Source: Rutidosis leptorrhynchoides (taxonomy: Eukaryota > Streptophyta > Magnoliopsida > Asterales > Asteraceae). Taken from it: a stretch of 64,000 nt of DNA. How positions within the stretch are numbered: position 1 is the first letter of the stretch; each line of letters starts with the position of its first letter. Location: assembly GCF_046630445.1 (NCBI RefSeq), contig NC_092333.1, positions 105,717,001 through 105,781,000 of the forward strand. The letters run 5' to 3'. A model generated the notes under the pieces. That model had not been told where the DNA came from. It was given only the letters and a program-made list of their open reading frames with translations, and did no database searches. Below, in pieces: positions 38,271-49,542 of this stretch. Position numbers and translations under genes: made by a program.

Positions 38271-40487
38271 ATGTTTTTCAACTTCCCGGACAATTGGGGA
38301 ATCACAGCTCTATGGCGAACCTTCAAACCATATGGTGATCTTCGTGACGTGTATGTGGCCAGTAAGTGGCTAAAGAATGGATGCAAATTTGGATTCGTTA
38401 GGTTTGGCAACGTTCAACAATCTGAGGCGTTGTTAAGGAGACTGGAAATGATAACAATTGAAGGTTCGCTACTCAAATTTTTTAGGGCAAAAGATCATGA
38501 AGGAAACGAACAACAGCAGAACACAATAGGTAATCGGAATTACACCTACCATCGCCAACCGGTGGGTGATACCTTCAGGGATGGCAGAAATTTTTGTGAC
38601 GTAGCAAGGGGTCACAACCATGATCTTAGGGAAGTACTGAATCAAAGGAGAGAAGAAGGTGAAGATCTCAGGGATAAACTCTTGAAAAGAAAAGACCCAA
38701 ACAGGGAAAATCATCACCATACTGGTGCTAATCCTGGTGTTAACGTTCAAGCAAAAGGCTCGGGTAACATGTCGTATACTGATGAACGCCATATCAAAGT
38801 CCAAGAGAGAAATACGTTCTTATTTGGTAAATCTATATGGTGTGAACTAAAAACCCTAGATCTCTTTTTTCAATTTGAAGATCTATGCAAAGCTGAAGGG
38901 TTGTCAAAGTTTTCGCTGAAATATCTTGGTGGCATGGTTTTGTTAGTAATATGTGAAAGTTCTTCAGCAGCAAATGCTATTGTCTCTAATCCAAACCATG
39001 CCATCTTTAAATGGTGCGATAAGGTGAGTATTCTACAGGATGGTCCAATTAGATCTCCGGGCAAGTTGTTATGGGTTGATATCACCGGGGTGCCGGTAAC
39101 CTCTTGGAATGAGAGCACTTTCAAAAAAATAGCTGGTTGGTGGGGCAAAATTCTTGACATGGAGAATTGTAGTTTGCTGTACGGGAATCAAAACCTAAAT
39201 AAAGCTAGTGTTCTTATCCATACTGGTAGCCCAACAGTCCACTACGATGGTTGGGTCAAATTAATGGACGGTGTCACTATGTGTTATGTGTCCTTTAGAG
39301 AAGATACACAGAGAATTTTCCAGGTTGAATTTAATTCAGAAAATTCGAATGAGTTTGTTGAAGAACAAGATAACAATAACAGTGATGAAGATGAGGAGTT
39401 TATGGATGATACATTTGATATTTCAGATGGAGATGATGATAACATCTTTAATCTCGACCCAGAACGTGATGAACATGCACAACGTGATGATCCAGATGAA
39501 AACAAGAATGATGGTTCGGAGATTAATGAGTTTTCCGGTGAAGATAACCGGACTCCGGTGAGAGTTCAGGCTCATGAAGATGAAGAGTTGGGTTGTGGTA
39601 ATCTTGGGGGTTTTTTCGAGAACAATAATGATGCTAGGGTTACAGAGGAGAGAGACACTCCAACTTCCAAGAATCTTGATACTAATGTTAATGATGATAA
39701 TGGCTTGGAAGGGACCCACGTCCCTGATTCACCCGTGCAAATAAATATTCACAATTCCAACAACCCTAATAATAAAAGTGACAAGCATTTTTTTGAACCC
39801 GTAAGAAACGAAACGGAAGGAAATCCCATTTCTAATGGGCCCGCACCCAACACAGCAGCCCAAAAGATCAGTAGCCCAACATCAAGCCCAGGTTACAATG
39901 AAATTCACCCAAGCCCAACTCGCACAATACACTCTCCTATTGGGCCCTTTAATTTATTGGATCAACACTTCCCTGGGCCTGACCAGGCTATTTGCCAAAC
40001 CAAAAAACGAAATGTATCCACCAAAATACGGGACAACGTCAATGTTAAGCCTGTTAAGGTTACAAGTACATCCACCAAGTCCGTTGTTAAGCAATCCATT
40101 CGACAGAAGGCTTCTAAACCCTCCACCGATCAATCGAAAGAAGCAACTGGTATCAAATCTGTGAAGCATGACTGTTGTTGGTCGAATCTCACCAAATGGA
40201 AGACCTCTTCAAGAATGATGAATCTAAAGAATAGGGCTAGGAAAGGTAACGGCTGTGAGCAACCCCTTAGGTCAAGATGCACTTCATGTGCTAAAGACAG
40301 TGTATCAAAGTCGAGCAGTAGCAGTGTTAATGATTCCTTAAATACCAGAGGATCCTTGAATTCGAAACAGCCTACTATACAAGGGAAAGGTGGATCGAAC
40401 TCATTCAACCCCTTGAATTCCAACAGCGTCTATGACTATGGATGCCAATTGGGGCTCAAGTGGCAGAAGAAACCTTCAGGTTGCTAG
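38271..40487 (+). CDS. LINE ORF1 protein (RRM, nucleic-acid binding)
   Basis: 738 residues without interruption. Residues 1-75 form an RRM-type fold (FFNFPDNW start, KFGFVRFGNV as the RNP1-like strand, and LKFFRAKD at the end). Residues ~190-355 are the middle domain usual in plant L1 ORF1 (WCELKTLDLFFQFEDLCKAEG, LGGMVLLVI, FKWCDKVS, RLLWVD-like LLWVDITGVP, WNESTFKKIAGWWG). Residues ~365-440 are strongly acidic (D/E/N). The C-terminal ~200 residues are basic and Ser/Asn/Pro-rich. No CCHC knuckle is visible. The protein would coat LINE RNA in the ribonucleoprotein. The reading frame is open upstream to 38217 (LWRLFGIQLTSF) without an ATG, and a nearby ATG at 38213 is out of frame and hits a stop at 38258. 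The normal N-terminus is therefore probably lost and 38271 may not be the ancestral start. Confidence 0.85.
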   Translation: MFFNFPDNWGITALWRTFKPYGDLRDVYVASKWLKNGCKFGFVRFGNVQQSEALLRRLEMITIEGSLLKFFRAKDHEGNEQQQNTIGNRNYTYHRQPVGDTFRDGRNFCDVARGHNHDLREVLNQRREEGEDLRDKLLKRKDPNRENHHHTGANPGVNVQAKGSGNMSYTDERHIKVQERNTFLFGKSIWCELKTLDLFFQFEDLCKAEGLSKFSLKYLGGMVLLVICESSSAANAIVSNPNHAIFKWCDKVSILQDGPIRSPGKLLWVDITGVPVTSWNESTFKKIAGWWGKILDMENCSLLYGNQNLNKASVLIHTGSPTVHYDGWVKLMDGVTMCYVSFREDTQRIFQVEFNSENSNEFVEEQDNNNSDEDEEFMDDTFDISDGDDDNIFNLDPERDEHAQRDDPDENKNDGSEINEFSGEDNRTPVRVQAHEDEELGCGNLGGFFENNNDARVTEERDTPTSKNLDTNVNDDNGLEGTHVPDSPVQINIHNSNNPNNKSDKHFFEPVRNETEGNPISNGPAPNTAAQKISSPTSSPGYNEIHPSPTRTIHSPIGPFNLLDQHFPGPDQAICQTKKRNVSTKIRDNVNVKPVKVTSTSTKSVVKQSIRQKASKPSTDQSKEATGIKSVKHDCCWSNLTKWKTSSRMMNLKNRARKGNGCEQPLRSRCTSCAKDSVSKSSSSSVNDSLNTRGSLNSKQPTIQGKGGSNSFNPLNSNSVYDYGCQLGLKWQKKPSGC

Positions 40488-40528
40488 GTATATACCTCTC
40501 CCCTTTTTCATTTTGTTACTGTTCTCAT

Positions 40529-43500
40529 ATGAAGATTATCACTTATAATATTAGGGGTTTCGGGTCGGGTTTAGATAGCAAGTATGGTCCTGCTAAATGT
40601 ATCATTACAAACGAAAAACCGAATTTTTTTGCTCTCCAAGAAACTAAACTCCACTCTATTGATCGTTCGTGGATTCAATCTTTTTGGGGTTCGGTTAATT
40701 GTGAATTCATTCAACAACCGATGGTTGGGAAGTCGGGGGGCAACTTTTAATTTGGGATACATCTTTATTCAATGCTCATGATGTAATTGTGTTTGATCGT
40801 GTTATTGGTGTACGAGGTACATGGAAATCTTCGGGTGAAAAGCTAAACATCGTGAATGTATATGGGCCGCATGAAGATGCAAAGAAACTATTGTTGTGGA
40901 ATTCGTTATCCAAATTAATTGAAAATGATCCTAATGATGCATGGGTTTTATGTGGTGATGTCAACGAAGTTAGAGATGAATCGGAAAGATTGAATAGTGA
41001 GTTTATTGAAAGTCGAGCTAGACGGTTCAACACTTTTATCTTGAATAACAACTTGGTTGATATTCCTTTGGGTGGTAGAAAGTTTACAAGAGTTTGTGAT
41101 AACGGCATCAAATTTAGCAAGATCGATAGGTTCCTCGTCTTGCAAACATTCCTATCCCTATGGAATAATCTATCCGTCGTGGCCATGGAGAGATTAACTT
41201 CCGATCATTGCCCGGTTGTACTAAAAGACGATGACAAAGATTTCGGGCCGAAACCATTCAAAATTTTCGATTTTTGGATGGACAATCCAGAATTTAAAGA
41301 AATCCTATCTCAATCATGGAATGAAGATTGTGATCATGTTACGAGAAAAGATTGCAAGTTTCTTAATAAATTGAGGCGGCTCAAGGATACACTTAAGTGA
41401 TGGAGCAAACAAAAATTTGGGAAATTAGATCTCGAAATAGAAGGGCACAAGACAGAAGCGTTAAACATTGAATTAAAGGCAGAAGTGCAACAATTGAATG
41501 ATTCTGAAATCGAATAGTGGAACACGGCTCGAAAAAATTGGGTAGAAAAGGAAAGGGTTAAAAAACGCATACTTAAACAAAAGGCCCGCGTCCGTTGGGC
41601 CGTTGACGGGGACGAAAATACCAAGTTTTTTCATGGTATCATTCGAAATAATGTTAACAAGAAAAACATCAGGGGGCTCGTGATCAACAATCTAAGGAAT
41701 GAGAATCCCCATGATATTAAAGAGGAAGCATGGTCTCATTTTAGCAAACTTTTCGAGGAAACTGATCAGTCACGGCCTTCACTCGAAGACTTGCAATATC
41801 CATCCATATCCGTTAGCGAAGCCGATGACCTTGAAGTGATGTTTACAGAAGCCGAAATCTTTGATGCTATTTGTGATTGTGGTAGCAACAAACCCGGTCC
41901 GGACGGTTTAAACCTAAAATTTTACAAAAAAATTTGGGATGTAATTAAGTGTGATCTCATCTAAGCAATTAATTGGTTTTGGGGAAAAAGTGAAATTTCG
42001 AGGGGATGTAATGCTTCTTTTGTTACTCTTATTCCGAAAAAATCTAACCCGTCTGGTCTTGGTGAGTTCCGCCCGATTAGCCTAATTGGAAGTTATTACA
42101 AGATTGTCTCTAAAATCCTCTCCAACCGTCTCCGTAAGGTAGTTCCAAAACTTGTAGGCCATGAACAAAGTGCTTTCTTAAAAGGGCGGTACATACTTGA
42201 CGGTGTGCTTATTGCTAATGAAACCATTGATTACTTGAAAACAAACCGTAAAAAAGGTATCGTATTTAAAGTCAACTTTGAGAAAGCCTTCGATAGTATT
42301 AATTGGTCCTTTCTTTTAGACGTCATGAGATGTATGGGGTTCGGGTTGAAATGGAGAAAGTGGATCGAATGTTGTCTCAAATCGGCCTCTATTTCCATTC
42401 TCATCAATGGTTCTCCCACTCGCGAATTTTCGATAAGTAGAGGGGTAAGGCAAGGAGATCCTCTATCTCCGTTTCTCTTTATTCTCGCAGCCGAAGGACT
42501 CAATATACTCACTAAAGTAGCCGTCGACAAGGGGTTGTTCAAAGGGGTTGAGGTGGGTGTTGACAAAGTGTTGGTGTCGCATCTCCAATACGCGGACGAC
42601 ACTATTTTTTTCGGGGAATGGGATCGGTCAAACATAAATAATCTTGGTAATTTATTAAAATGCTTCGAACTTGCTACGGGTTTAAGGGTCAACTTCCAAA
42701 AAAGTAGTGTGTTTGGTTTAGGAGTTGACGAGTTGGAAACTACCATTGTTGCCAATTTTTTGGGCTGTCGAATTGGTTCTTTTCCTTGTACGTATCTTGG
42801 TCTTCCAATCGGATCTAAAATGAATAAAATTAAAGATTGGGGTGTGGTAATTGATAAATTCAAGAAGCGTCTCTCAAGTTGGAAAATGCGTTCGTTGTCT
42901 TTTGAAGGCCGGGTTGTCCTCATCAAATCGGTCTTAAATAGTCTCCCATTGTACTATTTCTCGCTCTTTCGCGCTCCGCCTAGTGTGATTAAATTACTTG
43001 AGTGTGTGAGGAGAGCTTTCTTTTGGGGGGTGGGTCGGGTACAAACAAAATCTTGTGGGTAAAGTGGGAAAATGTCATCACTTCTTATGGGGACGGGGGT
43101 CTAAATTTTGGTTCTTTAAAAGCGAAAAACCTTGCCTTACTAGGGAAATGGTGGTGGAGGTTCAAAACCGAAACCAACTCCCTATGGGTCAAGGTGATTC
43201 GTAGTATTCATGGGTTGTGCGGGGGCTTATTGTCGGAAGGTGACTCACATCATCGTCCCACAGTAGGCACTTGGCGCAATATCATTTTAACAGGTGACTT
43301 GATTGAAGATTTGCATGTTCCATTTAAGTGTTCGTTTGTAAAGACCATAGGCGACGGTGGTACTACTTCGTTTTGGCATGAACAATGGAGTGGAGGGGGC
43401 AAATTATCTATTTTGTTCCTAAGACTCTTTATGTTAGAACGAGACAAAGACGCTACTTTCAAAGATCGGGTTCAAAAAAATGGTTCGAATTTAGCTTTTT

Positions 43501-44219
43501 TGTGGAATTGGTCGAGAGAGCCGACGGGACGTACAAGAAATGAGCTGGATCGAGTTGTGGAGCTGCTGCAGTCGCTGAATTTTGACAGCAGCAGTACGGA
43601 CAGTTGGTGCTGGTCGTTTGGTTCGAGTTCGAGCAGGTTGTTCAAGGTTAAAGATCTCTCAGTGGCTATAGATGCTAAGCTACTAGGTAACGTTTCATCC
43701 ACCCATCCCACTTTCCATAACAACTTTGTCCCTAAAAAAATAGAAATCTTTATGTGGAGGGCATTAAAAAAGCGGTTGCCGGTTCGAGTCGAGCTTGACA
43801 AAAGGGGTATCGATCTTGACTCTATTCGTTGCCCCCTATGTGATGACGACCTTGAATCGGTTGATCACTCCATCATTTTTTGCAAGTACGCCCTAGACAT
43901 TTGGGAAAGGTTGTTTAGGTGGTGGGGTCTTGGTAGCTTTTCATCCTATAGCTTGCCCGAGATTATTAGTGAAGACTCCAACATTTCGGCTTCTACGCGT
44001 GGTTCAAAAATTTGGCAAGCAACCAAGTGGGTGTGTGCATATTTTATTTGGAAAAATCGCAACAACAAGACCTTCAAAGGAAAGTGTGCTATCGGGCCGA
44101 TTACATTGAGTGAAATCCAAGTTATGTCTTTCGAGTGGATTTTCAAAAGATCAAAGTTGAAGAATTTCGATTGGCTCGTGTGGCTTTCTAATCCAAGTCA
44201 TTATCTTAACACTTTGTAA
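40529..44219 (+). pseudogene. LINE ORF2: endonuclease, reverse transcriptase, zf-RVT
   Basis: Start MKIITYNIRGFGS at 40529, the usual AP-endonuclease opening; LQETKL follows. A G-run at 40735-40740 is one G short, shifting the frame. The endonuclease continues as VNVYGPHEDAKKL, GDVNEV, SKIDRFL, SDHCPVV to TGA at 41398-41400. The same frame continues past TAG at 41515-41517 and TAA at 41962-41964. The RT follows: PISLIGSYYKIVSKILSNRL, AFLKGRYILDGVLIANE, FEKAFDSINW, GVRQGDPLSPFLF and the intact catalytic QYADDTIFFGEW. A second frameshift in a G-run near 43030 (RRAFFWG) moves to another frame, carrying WVKWENV, FWHEQW, FMWRALKKRLPVR, CPLCDDDLESVDHSIIFC (zf-RVT) and the end at 44219. There are five lesions in all, so it is inactive as written. 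All three stops are explainable by single base changes from conserved Arg or Gln/Glu-type codons. Confidence 0.92.
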
Positions 44220-44386
44220 CATGTTCGTGTTTTTTATTTTTGTATTATAGCCTGTTTCTAGTTGTAGTTGCTCTCTTTGCAACGTTCGTGTGATGTCCTA
44301 GACACAATGTCGTAGGGCTCTCGTGTACTCTTTTTTTTATTACTAATGATAATTTTGTTGGCCTTTCAAAAAAAAAAATAAAAAGA

Positions 44387-44392
<6 letters not shown>
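44220..44392 (+). other. LINE 3' UTR and A-rich tail
   Basis: Contains GCAACGTTCGTGTGATG and GTAGGGCTCTCGTGTACTC, then a T-run, ATTTTGTTGGCCTTTC and an interrupted A tail (AAAAATAAAAAGAAAAA). The tail merges with (TA)n at 44391-44433. Confidence 0.85.

Positions 44393-44433
<41 letters not shown>
44391..44433. repeat. (TA)n microsatellite at the LINE tail
   Basis: About 20 TA units directly after the poly-A. A second tract of about 11 units lies at 44481-44504, after a 47-bp unique stretch. Confidence 0.93.
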
Positions 44434-44437
<4 letters not shown>

Positions 44438-44480
44438 ATAAATAACTTTCAACCACAATCAAGAAAAACTTTTTCTTTTA

Positions 44481-44504
<24 letters not shown>

Positions 44505-44513
<9 letters not shown>

Positions 44514-45300
44514 AGATTTTTGGGTCTGTGCGTTCCACATGTGTAAAAAGCCGTGCAAAAATCATAACAGAATATATCATTCAAGTATATAAATAGCGAA
44601 AATAAATAAATCGTTAGAGCCCGTGCGTTGCACATGTGGGTAAAATAATCGTGCAAAATTAATTGATTTTTTAAATAATTATTCTGTTGAGTTTAAGAGC
44701 CCGTGATGTTGACAAATTTAAAAGTTTTTTTGAATTTAAGAGCCCGTGAGTGGTGTTAGTATTTCTCACCATTAATATCTTTTCAATTATATATAAAATT
44801 ATCTACTACGTAATATTTAGAGAAAATAGTATTTGTCATGGAACGTATTTCAGCACCATTTGTTCTAATATACTCTTTAATATTTACGGAGTAATATTTA
44901 TTTTTGCACAGACTATGTATTTAGTCGTTTCTTTGATTAAAATTGCAAATGAAGAGCACCGTTAACATTTAAGAAGTCAAAATTAGGTGTTAATAGGTCT
45001 TTAAGCTTTTATTGGATACAACTATTTGAGCTTTCAGTTCTACGGATAATGTTTAGTTATTTTAGTAAAAAATAATTATCGTGCTTGTTTTTTGATTTAG
45101 GTTTTAATTACTTATTTGATATAAGAAATTAGGGTTTAATTTCATTTTGTAGTCCGTACGAAGGCAGTTGTATCCAAACATTTTTTAAAGTTGAATATAT
45201 TCATAATAATCACAAAATTTAAGAAGAATGGCACAAATGAATCGTTACAAATTGGGAAAAGATAACATTAAAATCTATACCAAACTCAGTCCTTAAATAA
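44505..45300 (-). mobile_element. Helitron-like repeat sequence, second copy
   Basis: Minus strand: a hairpin-like GTGGAACGCAC, then AGACCCAAAAATCTAG followed by T at 44511, a CTAG-type end. The plus strand repeats AGAGCCCGTGCGTTGCACATG (44620), GAGTTTAAGAGCCCGTGATG (44687) and AATTTAAGAGCCCGTGAG (44735), as at 34033-34420. The segment 45185-45230 (GAATATATTCATAATAATCAC) resembles 37955-37985. No ORF with family resemblance. Confidence 0.45.
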
Positions 45301-45314
45301 AATTTGAGATGGTA

Positions 45315-45419
<105 letters not shown>

Positions 45420-45427
45420 GCTAATAG

Positions 45428-46095
45428 GGGCAGGATCAACGGGGAAGTAACCAATCGGGGGGAAGCAACATTTTTTTTTTTCTCGTTTTTTTGGAATTTT
45501 TTTCCGGCATCAAGATCACACGAAAATATGAACATTTAGAAGAGACACTTCGTGATGAATGTTATTATTTAGGCGGGAAAACGATCGACAAAATAACATT
45601 CAAGATAATATTGTTCGTGAAGAATATGAACGTTTTTTTTCTTCATGTTTTGTGAAGTAAAATTTAGCCCGATTTAGGGTTTAGGGTTTGGTGTTTTGGG
45701 TTTATTCCCATAAACCCAAAACACCAAACCCTAAACCCTAAACTCTAAACCGTTCGTGTTAAAAATTCAATCTAAATCCTAAATCTAAACCCTAAACCCT
45801 AAATTTCTAAACCCTAATATCTAAACCCTATAAACCCTAATATCTAAACCCTAATATCTAAACCCCAATAGCTAAAACCTCAACATACGCTCGAAAAACA
45901 CGATAATTGTTATATATTACTTCTTCGAGCGTTTTCCCGCCAAAATAAAAATATTTATCACAAAGTGTCTCTACTAAATGTTCATATTTTCATCCCATCT
46001 ATAATGTTCGTGAAAAAAGTTTTTTCAAAAAATGAAAAAAAAGTTTTTGCTTTCCCCCGCTTCCCCACGATTGGTTACTTCCCTCTTGATCCTAC

Positions 46096-46099
<4 letters not shown>
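45428..46099. mobile_element. Foldback element with telomere-motif hairpin at its apex
   Basis: Long inverted repeat. The left arm has CAGGATCAACGGGGAAGTAACCAAT..., AAAATATGAACATTTAGAAGAGACACTTCGTGAT and GGCGGGAAAACG (positions 45431-45583). The right arm inverted has TAGGATCAAGAGGGAAGTAACCAAT..., AAAATATGAACATTTAGTAGAGACACTTTGTGAT and GGCGGGAAAACG (46098-45935). The centre holds a perfect inverted repeat of 33-nt arms (45673-45705 and 45710-45742) around a 4-nt loop, made of TTTAGGG motifs plus TTTGGTGTTTTGGG. It is followed by about ten more CCCTAAA-like motifs to 45870. No ORF. The ends match those of 32816-34002. Confidence 0.82.

Positions 46100-46156
<57 letters not shown>
46100..46156. 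repeat. (TA)n microsatellite at a foldback edge
   Basis: About 28 TA units directly right of the foldback element. Confidence 0.95.
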
Positions 46157-46157
<1 letters not shown>

Positions 46158-46167
46158 TAATTAACTA

Positions 46168-46380
46168 GTAAAATGATTCGTGAAATTACGGGTTTATTAA
46201 ATAATCCAAGTTTGGATATACTATTATCGAGTATACTTACCATACCATTGAGAAAAATAACTTAATCATTGAAACTTATAATATTCTTATAGCAAATAAT
46301 TATAATGAAAACGTACCACAAATATTATTCTCTCACCACCATCATTTAATTTTTCACAAGTCGTTTGTAATATATTATAT
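46168..46380 (-). other. Possible Helitron-like 3' end, otherwise AT-rich DNA
   Basis: Minus strand CCCGTAATTTCACGAATCATTTTACTAG followed by T, at 46190-46167: a weak hairpin, then CTAG. Compare 30848. Nothing else recognised here. Confidence 0.3.
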
Positions 46381-47905
46381 AGATAGATAGATTATTAGTA
46401 ATAACAAATGACTCTATAATTTTTTTTAAAATTTAAAATATAAATATTATATTAAGGTTGTACAATATGCTTCAAATCTTATACATGTGTTCATGAGGTG
46501 TTTGTAAAAGATTGTACAATTTATTTTAAAGATTGTATATATGGTCATTGAAATATTTTATTATAAGTTTGTACATAATGCTTCAAATATTGTACATATA
46601 GTCATGTGAGTGTTTTATCATTAGGTTGTAGAGAATGTTTCAAATATTGTACATATGATAATGAGAATATTTTACCATAAGGTTGTACATTAGACTTCCT
46701 ATATTATACAATTTACATGTTAGTAGTTTTAATAAATAAATATATAAATAAATATTTTAATAATATCATCATGGGTTGCTCAGAATATTTCTTATAATTT
46801 TTGAATTTTTTAAAATTTGTATATTCCTCTTTAATGACATCCTCCAAGTTGTATTTTAATAGATTATTATATGAATAGATAGTTTATTAGTAATAACAGA
46901 TGACAAGAGAATTTAAAAAAAAAATTAAAATACAAATATTATATAAATGTTGTACAATATGCTTCAAAGTTTGTATATGTATTCATGAGGTGTTTTGTAA
47001 AAGATTGTAAAATTTGTGTTAAAAATTAAATATATGGTCACTAGAGTGCATTATCATAAGGTTGTACATAATGCTTCAAATATTATTTATATATTTATGT
47101 TGGTGTTTTACCATTAGATTGTACATAATGCTTCAAATATTTAATATATGTCATGAGGTGTTTTACCATAAGATTGTACATAATGCTTTCTATATTGTAC
47201 AATTTACATGTTAATAAATTTATTAAATAAGTAGTTATTAATTTTAATGACATCATAATGGTTGTTTGGAAATCTTCTTTTTCTTTTTGAATTTTTTAGG
47301 TTTGTATATTCCTCTTTTTTGACATCATTCAAGTTGTATTTTAATAGATTATATATAGATATATGGATATAGATAGATAGATTATAATTATTATAATAAG
47401 TAATAATAATAAAGTTGGCTTAAGACTTAAATATTTATATTTTTAATAATAATTATCAATAATAACAAATGAGTCTATAATATTTTTAAAAATTTAAAAT
47501 ACAAATATTATATGAAGGTTGTACGATATGCTTCAAAGTTTGTAAATGTGTTCATGAGGTGTTTTATAAAAATTGTACATTTTGTTTTGAAGAATCTATA
47601 TATGGTCATATGAGTGTTTTATCATAAGGTTGTACCTAACGCTTCAAATATCGTACATATAGTCATGGAGGTGTTTTACCATTAGGTTGTACATAATGCT
47701 TCAAATATTGTACATATGATCAAGAGATGATTTACCATAATGTTGTACATAATGCTTCATATATTGTACAATTATATGTTAATATTTTTATTAAAAAATT
47801 AATTAATTACATCATAATAGGTTGCTTAGATTTTTTTTTTTTTTTTTTTTTGAGCTTGTATATTCCTCTTTTATGACATTTTCAAGTTGTATTTTAATAG
47901 ATTAT
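46381..47905. repeat. Three-unit tandem array (~480-560 bp units) with internal ~60-bp repeats
   Basis: Units start near 46381, 46872 and 47372 with AGATAGATAG/TTATTAGTAATAACA and end with GACATC-TCAAGTTGTATTTTAATAGATTAT. Each unit contains four or five ~60-bp sub-repeats with GGTTGTACATAATGCTTCAA, ATATTGTACATAT and TCATGAGGTGTTTTACCATAAG. Divergence between units is moderate, so the array is not very recent. No ORF survives across units. Confidence 0.85.
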
Positions 47906-48137
47906 ATAGAATATAGATTTTTATTTACAAAAAATAATCAATATAATACATATTATTATCTTACACTCAATTTACCTTTATTTATTATGATTAATCATTC
48001 ATTTTCTTAAATAAATTTACTATAACGTACGTTGAATATATGGATAAAACTGTATTAGTAATTTATCTTTAATAAAACAAAAACTTTTTTGGACAATTAT
48101 TTTAAAAAGGAAGAACCAATATTTATAATAATAGTAA

Positions 48138-48139
48138 CA

Positions 48140-48216
<77 letters not shown>
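48138..48216. repeat. (AAT)n microsatellite
   Basis: About 26 AAT units, followed at 48238-48260 by (TTA)n in the opposite sense, so the two could pair. Confidence 0.95.
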
Positions 48217-48217
<1 letters not shown>

Positions 48218-48289
48218 GTAAAAATAATAAAAATTAGTTATTATTATTATTATTATTATCATTACAATTTTATTATTATTGTTTTATAA

Positions 48290-48305
48290 CCCGCGAATTC
48301 GCGGG
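48290..48305. repeat. Perfect 16-bp palindrome at the edge of the Tat-like remnant
   Basis: CCCGCGAATTCGCGGG, a GC hairpin in AT-rich DNA, followed on the plus strand by ATTATATAACTAA. It could be a Helitron-type terminal hairpin with CTAA as the CTRR, but the next base is A, not T. It marks the left limit of the Tat-like gag remnant. Confidence 0.5.
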
Positions 48306-48419
48306 ATTATATAACTAAAGGTTTTCGTATTTGTGTTTTATGGAAATAACTATGTTCGTAACTAAAGTGGTTTCATCTAAAGAATATGTTTGGAGGAAGG
48401 TATTCTTTAAGATATTTGC

Positions 48420-49542
48420 AAAATGAAGAGGACTTCAATACATTAAGAACAGTTAGTTTTGGATCGTTGCCAACAGTTCACATGGAAGAAGAAGAAATGA
48501 CAACAGAAGAAGCAAATGCTCAACTGAAAAAGCTATGAACTCGAGTGGCACCACCAGCATATAAGTATTTTTTGTATCAACATGCCGTTCAGGAAACAAC
48601 ACTGGAAAATTTGTTTGCACTGATAATCGGGAACAAAGCTAAGAAACCTGTGAAAATATCAGCAACCAGTCAAAAGTTTTTCAGATAAAATTGCTAAGTA
48701 TTTGTTACCGGCAAATTGTGATACCAATAACACTGGATGTGTACGCCATAACAGGTGATCCAGATGAGTTCTTACAAATTTTCGAGGAGCTATTAAAACA
48801 CAACACGTGAGTGATGAAGTAGCCTCTCATTTGTTTTCGACTGTATTGCACTCGGTAGTAAGAGAATGGTTTTCTAATTTACCACCGCAGAGCATTACTA
48901 GCTTCCAGGATCTTCGTGGAAAATTCCATTTACAATGTCAAAATTGACAAATACATACGTTAACACATTTGTATGTTCATGAAATCAATCAGCGTTTGGG
49001 AGAACAAATTGACGTATTCGTGACAAGGTACATGCTGAAGTACGTAAAGATTCCTGGACTACCTGAAAGTCAGCAGATATCTGGATTCATTTCATGTATG
49101 GATAAGGAAGCACGTCCTTATTTGGCAGCGAAATTGCGTTGGAACATACTGACAACATTTACGGAAAGAGTTACAATTGCAAGGAAATATCATGGATCCA
49201 GGAAGGATCGTCCACTAGGATATTATAGGGACCAAAGGAGAAGGGACGATGGCAAAAGAAGTGAAGGAAAAAGCAGGCATGACAGCGATTACAAAAGATA
49301 TGAGAGCGATAACGGTTATTATAAAAAACATAATAATAACGGTAGGGGCTATGACAACCAAAGGTACGATAAAAATTACAGAATACCGTATGAAAAAGGT
49401 TCTTTGCTAAAAAAACTTAACTAAAACACCAAGATGAATGTTGATGATGGAACCAGTTAAAGTGAAGTTTAGCTGCCGGCACCAATGGATAAGCGCGAAG
49501 GGCAGATGAATGAAAGATATTGCAAGTTTCATGAAGACTACG
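48420..49542 (+). pseudogene. Tat-like gypsy gag, first part
   Basis: Plus strand, several stops and shifts. Recognisable parts: LPTVHMEEEEMTTEEANAQL, then ITLDVYAITGDPDEFLQIF, DEVASHLFSTVLHSVVREWFSNLPPQSITSFQDLRGKF (gag core), HEINQRLGEQIDVFVTRYMLK (in relatives RQRPGES-DFV-RY), IPGLPESQQISGFI, then a basic Arg/Lys/Asp/Tyr-rich linker (open 48969-49424). It ends in LPAPMDKREGQMNERYCKFHEDY, where the zinc knuckle starts. The rest of the gene resumes at 58459 after the copia-like insertion: removing that and one CTACG gives CKFHEDYGHATAEC in frame. Confidence 0.85.

Larger units (their letters stand above)
38216..44392 (+). mobile_element. L1-type LINE, nearly full length, ORF2 damaged
   Basis: A 6.2-kb non-LTR retrotransposon: ORF1 (RRM and a DUF4283-like middle), 41-bp gap, then ORF2 with endonuclease, reverse transcriptase and zf-RVT domain, a 150-bp 3' UTR and an A-rich tail (44369-44391). 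The tail runs straight into a (TA)n tract, which hides any target-site duplication. It sits beside Helitron-like DNA (37851 and 44505). The minus-strand LINE at 14523-24105 is a more decayed relative. Confidence 0.9.

Noticed and set aside
40571-42926. Long minus-strand ORFs inside the LINE (for example 42231-42926)
   Set aside because: Antisense shadows of the reverse transcriptase frame, which carries all the conserved motifs on the plus strand.
45673-45870. True telomere or chromosome end
   Set aside because: Only a few degenerate motifs, arranged as an inverted repeat inside a foldback element with other sequence on both sides.
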